DNA of 64,000 nucleotides, taken from positions 62,001 through 126,000 of the forward strand of contig NZ_JAHESE010000018.1 in assembly GCF_018598175.1 (NCBI RefSeq), given 5' to 3'. The notes beneath the pieces were generated by a model. The model was not told where the DNA came from. It saw only the letters and a list, made by a program, of their open reading frames with translations, and did not search any database. This stretch comes from Dawidia cretensis. GTDB taxonomy: Bacteria > Bacteroidota > Bacteroidia > Cytophagales > Cyclobacteriaceae. Positions 1 to 6,942 of this stretch are shown here, piece by piece (within the stretch, counting starts at the first letter, position 1; each line of letters opens with the position of its first letter). The translations under genes and the position numbers were made by a program.

Positions 1-232
1 CTATCTCACGGGTCGAAGCCTGTCGGTTTTTAAGAAAGAGTTTGCCGGTATCTTTCAGCAGACCCCAAGTCGCTGGCTGATCCAACGTCGTCTACAGGAA
101 GCGCGTTTTTTGATTCATGAACAAGGAAAGAAGCCTTCGGAGATATACCTTGATTTAGGATTTGAAGATCTCTCGCATTTCTCGTTTGCGTTTAAAAAGA
201 AGTTTGGCGTGGCCCCTACGCGATTAGAATAA
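1..232 (+). CDS. AraC-family transcriptional regulator, C-terminal fragment
   Basis: The 5' part lies outside the window; 76 codons from base 2 to a TAA ending at 232 are visible. They encode the second half of an AraC-type DNA-binding domain: a first helix-turn-helix remnant (YLTGRSLSVFKKEF), then the linker with RRLQEAR, and a second helix-turn-helix (PSEIYLDLGFEDLSHFSFAFKKKFGVAPTRL) with the usual GF(x)SHFS..FKK signature. It should bind promoter DNA; its effector cannot be told. It converges with the LytTR gene that follows, with only nine bases between the two stop codons and no visible terminator. Confidence 0.85.
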   Translation, partial: YLTGRSLSVFKKEFAGIFQQTPSRWLIQRRLQEARFLIHEQGKKPSEIYLDLGFEDLSHFSFAFKKKFGVAPTRLE

Positions 233-241
233 AAAGTCCGA

Positions 242-1006
242 TCAACGATTTTCCAACCACGCCAGAAATCCACTGGTCTTCTCTTTCCCAATCAGTAGCT
301 TATCCGGTGTAGGAACAGCCAGTTTCACAAACAGCTTCCGCGCAAAGTAGTGCTCCACTTCTTTAATGGCACTAAAGTTCACCAGGTACTGCCGGTTAAG
401 CCGGTAAAACTGATTCGCCGAAAGCGACGCCTGCAGTTGGTCCAATGACTGATCGATTGTATACTCCTGCCCTTGAAAGGTAACAATGGTAGACAGCTCG
501 TTGCGGATGTAAAGGAAGGCGATCTGATCCGTCTGGACCGTAGTATATTTGTTACTCTTAAATACCAGGAAGCTCTTCTTTCCTTCGTCCACACCAATCT
601 TTTTTAGCAGGCCTTCGAGGTCGAGCTGCTGGCCGTGTTGTTGAAAGAAGTTGCGGAAGCTTTCTACCTTCTCGAAGGCCAGTTGGAGGTCCTGACGGGA
701 AAAGGGTTTTAGAAGGTAGTCAATGCCGTTGGCTTTGATGGCGTCCATGGTATATTCGCCAAAGGCGGTACAGAAGACGACGGGACATTGTACGCGCACA
801 GCCTTGAAGATCTCGAAGCACAACCCGTCGGCCAGCTGAATGTCCATGAAGATCAATTCAGGTTGGGGGTTGTGTGTGAGGTAGTCGATGGCGCGCTCGA
901 CGCTCTGCAGCTGCCCTACGATCAGAGCGTTGGGCCGCAACGCGCTGATCAGCGTTGCCAGGGACTTGGCTGCCTTGAGCTCGTCTTCAACGATGAGGAT
1001 TTTCAT
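242..1006 (-). CDS. LytTR-family response regulator
   Basis: A 254-residue response regulator of the LytT/YehT class. The receiver domain fills roughly residues 1-120, with the acidic pair near residue 7-9 (VEDE), the phosphoacceptor D55 in FMDIQ, T80 in FCTAFGEYT, and K100 in LLKPF. The C-terminal LytTR DNA-binding domain (about 145-254) begins FLVFKSNKYTTVQTDQIAFL and contains FYRLNRQYLVN. It is the output partner of the kinase just upstream; the start codon lies inside the kinase's last codons (20-base overlap, 987-1006), implying translational coupling. Targets are unknown. Confidence 0.93.
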   Translation of the reverse strand: MKILIVEDELKAAKSLATLISALRPNALIVGQLQSVERAIDYLTHNPQPELIFMDIQLADGLCFEIFKAVRVQCPVVFCTAFGEYTMDAIKANGIDYLLKPFSRQDLQLAFEKVESFRNFFQQHGQQLDLEGLLKKIGVDEGKKSFLVFKSNKYTTVQTDQIAFLYIRNELSTIVTFQGQEYTIDQSLDQLQASLSANQFYRLNRQYLVNFSAIKEVEHYFARKLFVKLAVPTPDKLLIGKEKTSGFLAWLENR

Positions 1007-2006
1007 GCACGACGGGAAGTTTGATTCGGAAAATAGTATCGGTAGCCTGGATCTCTATCTTTTGATCTAACAGGTGCATATACCGTTGATTGATGTTTTC
1101 GAGGCCCACCCCCGTAGACGACTCGGGCGTACGCTTGCGCTGCAGGCCGTTTTCGACGACCAGCCAGTCCCCCTCTGAGTAGACGCTTATCTGCAACGGC
1201 TTGTCCAGCGACACGACGTTGTGTTTGATGCAGTTCTCCACCAACAGTTGAAGTGTAAACGGCGGCACGAGCGAGGCCCGGTGCTCGTTGGCAATACGGA
1301 TCTCCAGGTCTATACCTTCTTCGAAGCGGGCCTTGAGCAGGAACATATAGGCCTGCAATATCTCCAATTCTTCGGACAGGCGAATGAGGTCCAGCTTCCG
1401 ATTCTCTAACGTAAAACGATAGAAGTCCGACAGCTTCAGGATAAAGTCACCGGCGTGCTGATCGCCGGTTTCGACCATGTACTTTAATGTATTCAGGCTA
1501 TTGAACAGGAAATGCGGGTTTACCTGCTGGCGCAACAGCTCGTACTGGGCACCCAGGTTGTCCATCTTGATGCGCTCCAACTCAATACCTACCTGCTGGT
1601 TCTGGTAGCTTTGCTGCACCATGTGCAGGAACATATAAAAGGTCAGGTTGACCAGGATGCCACGGATCTCAATCATCAGCATCATGGAGCCAAAGTGCAG
1701 GTGCGACAATAAATACTGCTGTGCACACGCCAGCAGGAACATCACCACCATGCCCACGCCCAGGCTTTTGGTCAGCCGCATGACCGAGAAGCCGTGGGCC
1801 ACGTCGCGCGACGTGTACGCCGGCATGGTCGCAATGTTGTAATACCATATAAAAATGGCAAACAGCGCCGTAAGGACGGCGTTGACCAGCGCCTCGTAGG
1901 GATTAAAATGATGCTCGGCAAACTTGGGCACCGACGTCAGGATACCCAGGCAGATGGAGCTGAGCCAGATGACTTTGTGCGATATCTTAAAAGACTTTGT
2001 ATTCAT
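987..2006 (-). CDS. LytS/YehU-type sensor histidine kinase
   Basis: Membrane sensor kinase paired with the LytTR regulator downstream. The N-terminal half has about four hydrophobic helices (for example VIWLSSICLGILTSV and GMVVMFLLACAQQYLL). The His_kinase domain carries QVNPHFLFNSLN, whose His (residue 165 from this start) should accept phosphate, and the ATPase domain shows LLVENCIKHN and GVGLENINQRY. The frame stays open to an ATG at 2090, but the start at 2006 (MNTKSFK) is preferred because the extra 28 residues look like untranslated sequence and the first helix then sits near the N-terminus. There is no periplasmic sensor domain of note, so the stimulus is unknown. Confidence 0.9.
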   Translation of the reverse strand: MNTKSFKISHKVIWLSSICLGILTSVPKFAEHHFNPYEALVNAVLTALFAIFIWYYNIATMPAYTSRDVAHGFSVMRLTKSLGVGMVVMFLLACAQQYLLSHLHFGSMMLMIEIRGILVNLTFYMFLHMVQQSYQNQQVGIELERIKMDNLGAQYELLRQQVNPHFLFNSLNTLKYMVETGDQHAGDFILKLSDFYRFTLENRKLDLIRLSEELEILQAYMFLLKARFEEGIDLEIRIANEHRASLVPPFTLQLLVENCIKHNVVSLDKPLQISVYSEGDWLVVENGLQRKRTPESSTGVGLENINQRYMHLLDQKIEIQATDTIFRIKLPVVHENPHR

Positions 2007-2323
2007 TCGGATGGTTGTACCTGCGGTGCTGTGGGCCTGGACCGGCAAATATCTGCTAAAAATACCGTACAGAGCACCATTATTCAACATGCAGGGTAGC
2101 CGGATCCGGCAATATCGACCGCGAATCCGGCGCGGGCTACCGCCAACCGGACAGGCCTGGGGCAGGTCAGGCTGCCGCAGGTCATTGTCTAACTCACCCC
2201 CCGATTTGCCTACCCCACGGGAATTTTGTCAACCCGGGCGGCGCCGACGCGTTCTCTTTGCAACACCAACGCAATAAGCGGCGGTAACAGAACCAAAAAA
2301 ATACAATTCAACTTATACACTTT
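2007..2323. other. Divergent intergenic region between kinase and ohr
   Basis: This stretch separates the minus-strand kinase from plus-strand ohr and must hold both promoters. The perfect 12-base palindrome GCCGGATCCGGC lies at 2099-2110, and GGTAGCC near 2095 is partly repeated inverted as GGCTACC near 2136. No convincing TAnnTTTG element was found on either strand. Genes of this type are often controlled by the thiol sensor OhrR, but no OhrR gene is present here. Confidence 0.4.
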
Positions 2324-2776
2324 ATGGAAACCATTAAACATTATTCGCTCTCTTCGGGTATCACCCCCATCGAAAACGTACTCTATACCGGCAAGACCCG
2401 CACCACTGGCGGCCGCGACGGTGCCGCACACAGCGACGACGGTCACCTGGACATCAAACTGTCCCCTCCCGGCAGCAAAGGCCTGGGCACAAACCCCGAG
2501 CAACTGTTTGCCGCCGGCTGGTCCGCTTGTTTTATCGGGGCCATAGGCCACGCCGCCCGCACGCTGCACATCGCCCTGCCCAAAGACGTTGCCGTCGACG
2601 CAGAAGTAGACCTCGGCACCACCGACAACGCATTCTTCCTGCAAGCACGATTATACGTAAGCCTGCCCGGACTGGAAACAGAAACTGCCGTACAGCTGAT
2701 CGAAGCCGCGCACCAAACATGTCCCTACTCCAAGGCCACACGCGGCAACATCGCCGTAACCATCGAATTAGTATAA
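2324..2776 (+). CDS. ohr: Organic hydroperoxide resistance protein Ohr
   Basis: A 150-residue Ohr of the OsmC superfamily, a cytoplasmic thiol peroxidase that reduces organic and fatty-acid hydroperoxides. It has the family landmarks: YTGKTRTTGGRDG with the catalytic arginine (R31), GTNPEQLFAAGWSACF with Glu59 and the peroxidatic Cys69, and CPYSKATRGN with the resolving Cys133. Length is close to the usual 140 residues. OsmC proper lacks the TGGRDG and CPYSKATRGN combination, so Ohr is the better name. It stands alone and is followed by a strong hairpin. Confidence 0.96.
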   Translation: METIKHYSLSSGITPIENVLYTGKTRTTGGRDGAAHSDDGHLDIKLSPPGSKGLGTNPEQLFAAGWSACFIGAIGHAARTLHIALPKDVAVDAEVDLGTTDNAFFLQARLYVSLPGLETETAVQLIEAAHQTCPYSKATRGNIAVTIELV

Positions 2777-2791
2777 CCCCATAGTCACTGG

Positions 2792-2833
2792 CTGGCGCCC
2801 CGATCCCATCGGGGTGCCCACCATGGCGCCAGT
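2792..2833. terminator. Nested stem-loop after ohr
   Basis: An outer stem CTGGCGCC (2792-2799) pairs with GGCGCCAG (2825-2832), and inside it CCCCGAT (2798-2804) pairs with ATCGGGG (2808-2814). The structure sits 16 bases after the ohr stop codon. It has no T tract, so it is either an inefficient terminator or a REP-like palindrome; the CTGGCGCC core recurs in the hairpins near 10060 and 19491. Confidence 0.5.
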
Positions 2834-2877
2834 CTCGCATAGAATAAACAGATACTATAAAATATACTATATCAACC

Positions 2878-4104
2878 ATGACACGTCCCGCACTACTCCT
2901 CGGCCTTTTAGTAACCCTATCGTTCACCACACTCGCCCAAACCGACATGAAACCCGGCCGCTGGCGCGCCATGCTGCAACGCAAAGACGGCCGCACCATA
3001 CCGTTCATATTCGAAGTCGTTCGCCAATCAAACAAAACCAGCGTCTACATTGTAAACGGCACGGAGCGTGTCAAAACCGAAGACCCGGTATTCACGCAAG
3101 ACTCGGTGGTCATCCGCATGCCCGTGTTTGAGTCGTACTTTAAAGCGCGGGTAACACAACGTGAGCGCTTGCGTGGCGTATGGGTTTCCGGGAACGCGAC
3201 GGGAGAAACGACAATGCCGTTTACGGCATCAGCAGGCGGTAGCCGCTTTCCCTTAGCCACGGCGGCACTGCGCCCGGCCCAGGGAAAATGGAAGATCGAA
3301 TTCACACGCGCCAATCAAACCAAGCGTCACGCTATCGGCGACTTCACGCAACAAGGCAATGCCCTGTCTGGTTCGGTACTAACACCTTCAGCCGACTATC
3401 GCTACCTCGACGGTGTCGTCTCCGGCGACTCGTTGTTCCTCTCGACCTTCGACGGCAGTCACGCGTTACTGCTCCGTGCCAAAATCAACTCCGACCATAT
3501 GACCGGCGTATTTTACAACGGTGAGGCTGTTGCTGAAACCTGGCTGGCGGTAAAAGATGCCAACGTAGCGCTTACACCAAACGTGACCACCGTCAAGAAA
3601 GGCAATGACGGCAAGCTGGCTTTCAGCTTCCAGGACCTGGACGGTAACACGGTATCGCTGCCCGGCAACCGCTTCAAAGGAAAAGTAGTGATTGTCCAGA
3701 TCATGGGTTCGTGGTGTCCGAACTGTATGGACGAGATGGCGTTCTTAAGCGACTACTACAAACGCAACCGCGATCGCGGTGTCGAGATCGTAGCCCTCGC
3801 GTACGAGCTGAGCACTGACCCGGCACGCTCACAAAAAAGCCTGCGCAAGTTCCAAACAAAGTTTGATGTACAATACCCGCTGCTGATCACCGGCGCTACT
3901 GCCAGCGACCCGCAACGCACGCAAAAGACATTGCCTCAATTAACCGACCTGAAGGCATTCCCCACCACCATCATGCTCGACAAAAACGGCGTCGTGCGCG
4001 ACATTCAGACTTCTTTCTACGGTCCCGGCGCGGGTGAATACCACACCAGGTATAAAGCAACCTTTGAAGCCGCCGTCAATGCATTGCTAAACGAAACGCT
4101 GTAG
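2878..4104 (+). CDS. Secreted TlpA-like thioredoxin-fold protein
   Basis: A 408-residue exported protein: signal peptide (residues 1-20, ending TTLAQ), a long N-terminal beta-rich domain (about 25-230) of the kind found before many Bacteroidota TlpA proteins, then a thioredoxin fold of the TlpA/ResA class (about 245-405). The redox motif is WCPNC (residues 279-283) and the cis-proline loop is probably FPTTIMLDKNG. It should reduce or rearrange disulfides in the periplasm, often for c-type cytochrome maturation. That fits the next gene, which encodes a protein with two CxxCH haem motifs and begins 11 bases after this stop codon, so the two probably share an mRNA. Confidence 0.9.
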   Translation: MTRPALLLGLLVTLSFTTLAQTDMKPGRWRAMLQRKDGRTIPFIFEVVRQSNKTSVYIVNGTERVKTEDPVFTQDSVVIRMPVFESYFKARVTQRERLRGVWVSGNATGETTMPFTASAGGSRFPLATAALRPAQGKWKIEFTRANQTKRHAIGDFTQQGNALSGSVLTPSADYRYLDGVVSGDSLFLSTFDGSHALLLRAKINSDHMTGVFYNGEAVAETWLAVKDANVALTPNVTTVKKGNDGKLAFSFQDLDGNTVSLPGNRFKGKVVIVQIMGSWCPNCMDEMAFLSDYYKRNRDRGVEIVALAYELSTDPARSQKSLRKFQTKFDVQYPLLITGATASDPQRTQKTLPQLTDLKAFPTTIMLDKNGVVRDIQTSFYGPGAGEYHTRYKATFEAAVNALLNETL

Positions 4105-4115
4105 TTTTTATACAC

Positions 4116-5057
4116 ATGAAACGTCTCACCCGCTCACGCTCCAAGGCCCTGCTCCTGGCAGGGTCACTGATAGCGGTCGCTATTCTCCTGTTGCAATTCA
4201 CGAGTCCGGAGATTCCCAACCCACCGGTTACCGGCCCGCTCGCCGGCCCCGACTCCGTCACGACCATCTTCCAACATGCCTGCTACGATTGTCATTCCAA
4301 CGAAAGCAACATTCGCTGGTACGACAAGGTCGCCCCGGTATCCTGGAAGGTGGCGGCCGACGTCGCCGAAGCACGCGGGCACCTCAACTTCTCGCAGTGG
4401 GACAGCCTCTCTCACGGCGAGCAGCTCAGCAAGCTGTGGTATATCGTCAACATGGTCGACCAGGGCCGTATGCCGCTGCCAAGCTATACAGCGGTGCACC
4501 CCTCGGCCCGCGTAACCGATGAAGAGATCAATACGCTTAAACGCTATGTCACCGCATTGACCAACAAGCCGAAACCGACTGTGATAAAGCCGGTGGCCCA
4601 TACCACCGCCAAACCCTCCGCGAAGCAAGCCGCACCGACATCGATCAATGGCATTGCTTACTTCGACGACTACAAAAACTGGAAGGTGATTGCATCCACC
4701 AACCGATTCGACAACGGCACCATGCGATTAATATATGGCAATGACATTGCCGTCAAGGCCCTCGAAAAGAATACCATTAACCCGTGGCCGGACGGTGCGA
4801 AGATTGTGAAGGTCGTATGGGATAAGCAGCCGGTGGACAGCGTGGGAAACGTGCACGCGGGCAAGTTTAACAACGTGCAGCTCATGATCCGCGACAGCAA
4901 GAAGTTTCGCGAAACCGGCGGCTGGGGCTACGCACGGTTCAACACACCGCAGTTGATTCCGTACGGTAAGGCGATCACGTTCGCGGTCGAATGTTACCAA
5001 TGCCACAAGCTGGCGTCTTCGAATGGTTTTGTGTTTGATATTCCTACGAAAGAGTAA
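4116..5057 (+). CDS. Haem-binding domain / cytochrome P460 fusion protein
   Basis: A 313-residue protein anchored by one N-terminal helix (residues 10-28). Residues 45-145 match the haem-binding domain common in Bacteroidota, with CYDCH (56-60) followed by NIRWYDKVAPVSW. After a Pro/Lys/Thr-rich linker, residues 180-310 form a cytochrome P460 domain (YFDDYKNWK, MRLIYGND, WGYARF) with a second CYQCH motif (293-297). P460 cytochromes are known for oxidising hydroxylamine or detoxifying NO; the substrate here is not evident. The upstream thioredoxin may keep the haem cysteines reduced. The call rests on motif order and spacing and is fairly secure; the reaction is not. Confidence 0.88.
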   Translation: MKRLTRSRSKALLLAGSLIAVAILLLQFTSPEIPNPPVTGPLAGPDSVTTIFQHACYDCHSNESNIRWYDKVAPVSWKVAADVAEARGHLNFSQWDSLSHGEQLSKLWYIVNMVDQGRMPLPSYTAVHPSARVTDEEINTLKRYVTALTNKPKPTVIKPVAHTTAKPSAKQAAPTSINGIAYFDDYKNWKVIASTNRFDNGTMRLIYGNDIAVKALEKNTINPWPDGAKIVKVVWDKQPVDSVGNVHAGKFNNVQLMIRDSKKFRETGGWGYARFNTPQLIPYGKAITFAVECYQCHKLASSNGFVFDIPTKE

Positions 5058-5081
5058 TTCGGATATAGTATGCGATATTTT

Positions 5082-5534
5082 ATGAAGACGAGAAATATAC
5101 TTTTGTTTTTGTCCTTTCTCTTATTACAGGCTTGTGGTTCTTCAGACAGGCCTGTATTGGCACCGGAGGCTATTTATGCGGAGCCTGGCATGGCGATTAT
5201 TACCGCATTGTTTAATACAGCGGTACAGACAACGTCCGTGCTGTATGGTAACGCGCTCGCGGTGGCCGCTGCACACGATACTGCAGGAGTGCATCAGCCA
5301 GGAGAAGAGTACCGGTTAGTGACGTGGCGACAGAAAGGGAACCCGCTGTGGTTTGGTGGGAATATCAACGATAGTATTCAGGCTGTCGAGCGCGTGCGTG
5401 CGATCGCTACCGATGGTGTCGTCGACATGCAGTATGATGCGATGGTTGGCGATGTAGCTGGCAATTCTGGCGAACGGGTACGATTTATTATAGGACTTAA
5501 GGGATTAGAATTCCCGTCTGTGAGCCAGAATTGA
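5082..5534 (+). CDS. P460-like lipoprotein without haem motif
   Basis: A lipoprotein of about 150 residues: the N-terminus MKTRNILLFLSFLLLQACGSS has a clear lipobox (LLQAC). An ATG at 5070 is in frame, but the start at 5082 gives a better signal peptide. The mature part has TSVLYGNALAVAAA and LVTWRQKGNPLWFGGNI, resembling the haem-free half of cytochrome P460-type proteins (compare MRLIYGND in the preceding gene). There is no CxxCH. It follows the P460 fusion gene by about 25 bases and probably belongs to the same transcript as an accessory lipoprotein. The resemblance is by eye, so the family call is tentative. Confidence 0.6.
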   Translation: MKTRNILLFLSFLLLQACGSSDRPVLAPEAIYAEPGMAIITALFNTAVQTTSVLYGNALAVAAAHDTAGVHQPGEEYRLVTWRQKGNPLWFGGNINDSIQAVERVRAIATDGVVDMQYDAMVGDVAGNSGERVRFIIGLKGLEFPSVSQN

Positions 5535-5538
5535 ATGG

Positions 5539-5553
5539 CGCGCCTGCGGCGCG
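5539..5553. terminator. Short perfect hairpin after the redox genes
   Basis: CGCGCC (5539-5544), loop TGC, GGCGCG (5548-5553), starting five bases after the lipoprotein stop codon. There is no T run, so it may protect the mRNA end or only weakly terminate. Confidence 0.4.
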
Positions 5554-5693
5554 AGTAAGCATTCACCAACTTCCCCATCGGCGCCAAATTATATGCTGGA
5601 AAGAACGCCCGGTGGTCAAAAAAAATAGCACATCAGCGTATGGAAAAAAGGCGGTGTCTGCATCACACCGATATGCCCTTAATCCTACGCCCT

Positions 5694-6680
5694 ATGAAAC
5701 GAATTTATACAACCTGTTTCTTGTTTTTTATTGTCTTCAGTGTCTGCAACGCGCAGTTTGTATTGCGGGGTATCGTACGCGACAGCACGACCGGCGAATA
5801 CGTTATCGGCGCGAATGTAGTTGTCGCCCATGTACCTACAGTCCATGAGACCGTCGCGGATATGAACGGAGCCTTTTCCCTGAAATATCATAAACCCACG
5901 GCAGAAGTCCATGTATCGTTCATCGGCTACATCACCAGGACCGTTACGTTGGACACCGCGCGAGAAACCACCATTAGCCTACACATAGACCAAGCGGTAG
6001 ACGACGAACTGCGCCGCCGCAAAGTTCGGATGCGTCTGGACGTCGGATACTATGGCGATGCAAAGTACGCCCGCACCGGCGTCATGGCCGTAATGCCGGT
6101 CCAAGGGATCGGCAGCAAAGACTGGATGATGTTCACGGCTTTTAAGTATTGGAAAGGCGACGGCAACGATGGTCTGGATGCTTCCATCAGTAAACACATG
6201 CGTGGCAAGCTTGGTATACTTGCTCACAATATCTTTCTATCCTATCGTTCGCTTAACTATCGAGACGCAGGCTTTCACTGGACACAATACCGTACGCTGC
6301 TGGTCAGATACCTGCCCGCAGGTTTCGCAGTGGACGTCGGCGCCGGTTACAATCAAATCAGCCTGAACAACGAAATTCCGCGCGACGACACCTGGCGACT
6401 GTCCGGATCGCTCGGCCTTGTCAAGCGCTTTCGTCTGAAAGGTAATCTGGGCATCCACACGAATTTTAATTACATGCCTGGCTATCGCTTTTTTGAAGCC
6501 GGAGCATTTAAGGAATTCGGCTCTCGAAAGTTTGCCTTCTTTACAGCCATCGTGAAATATTACCGGTATCAGGCGATGGAGGGAATAATGCTGTCGCTGG
6601 CCGTTAACATATTCTCCACGCAGGTCTTTTGCTGCGACTCACCGAAGATACATTTTGATTATTTTCATGCGATGAAATAA
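5694..6680 (+). CDS. Carboxypeptidase-like regulatory domain outer-membrane protein
   Basis: A 328-residue exported protein. The signal peptide starts at MKRIYTTCFLFF (the open frame goes back to 5640, but this ATG begins a normal signal peptide ending CNAQ). Residues about 22-105 form a CarboxypepD_reg-like beta-sandwich (FVLRGIVRDSTTGEYVIGAN, DMNGAFSLKY, VSFIGY), as seen at the N-terminus of TonB-dependent receptors. The remaining 220 residues look like an amphipathic beta-barrel (YKYWKGDGNDG, VDVGAGYNQISLNNE) ending in an aromatic-rich strand (IHFDYFHAMK). It is far too short for a SusC receptor and has no plug. A surface or structural role is likely; no substrate can be named. Confidence 0.7.
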   Translation: MKRIYTTCFLFFIVFSVCNAQFVLRGIVRDSTTGEYVIGANVVVAHVPTVHETVADMNGAFSLKYHKPTAEVHVSFIGYITRTVTLDTARETTISLHIDQAVDDELRRRKVRMRLDVGYYGDAKYARTGVMAVMPVQGIGSKDWMMFTAFKYWKGDGNDGLDASISKHMRGKLGILAHNIFLSYRSLNYRDAGFHWTQYRTLLVRYLPAGFAVDVGAGYNQISLNNEIPRDDTWRLSGSLGLVKRFRLKGNLGIHTNFNYMPGYRFFEAGAFKEFGSRKFAFFTAIVKYYRYQAMEGIMLSLAVNIFSTQVFCCDSPKIHFDYFHAMK

Positions 6681-6892
6681 TAGATAACGGAGGATCCGCC
6701 TTTCAATCTCAAATTACTATTTGCTTATAACGTTCGTTTGGAAGGCCTACCAGGCTAAGTGATGGCACCACAGGCTGTTCTTAAGCTTCAGGGGTACACT
6801 ATCATTTGTATCATGGGCGCCGCCCTGCTGGTAGCGGGAGATCGCTGACCATATATCTGAAATACAGCCGTTTACAAACAATCCAATCATCC

Positions 6893-6938
6893 GTTCTACA
6901 AACATGAAACATATCCATTACTTTCACGTTTGTAGAAC
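6893..6938. promoter_or_regulatory. 17-bp near-perfect inverted repeat, candidate PadR operator
   Basis: GTTCTACAAACATGAAA (6893-6909) is repeated in inverse as TTTCACGTTTGTAGAAC (6922-6938) with one mismatch and a 12-base spacer. It ends four bases before the preferred start codon of the permease gene. The right arm contains CACGTTTG, one change from the TAnnTTTG promoter element, so a bound repressor would block transcription of the permease-padR pair. PadR proteins are dimers that commonly bind such repeats and repress their own operon; the link is inference. Confidence 0.7.
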
Positions 6939-6942
6939 AAGC

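Noticed and set aside
2532-3035. 167-codon minus-strand open frame over ohr and the following gap
   Set aside because: It is antisense to ohr, rich in Arg and Trp, and ends in no recognisable domain; ohr itself is certain.
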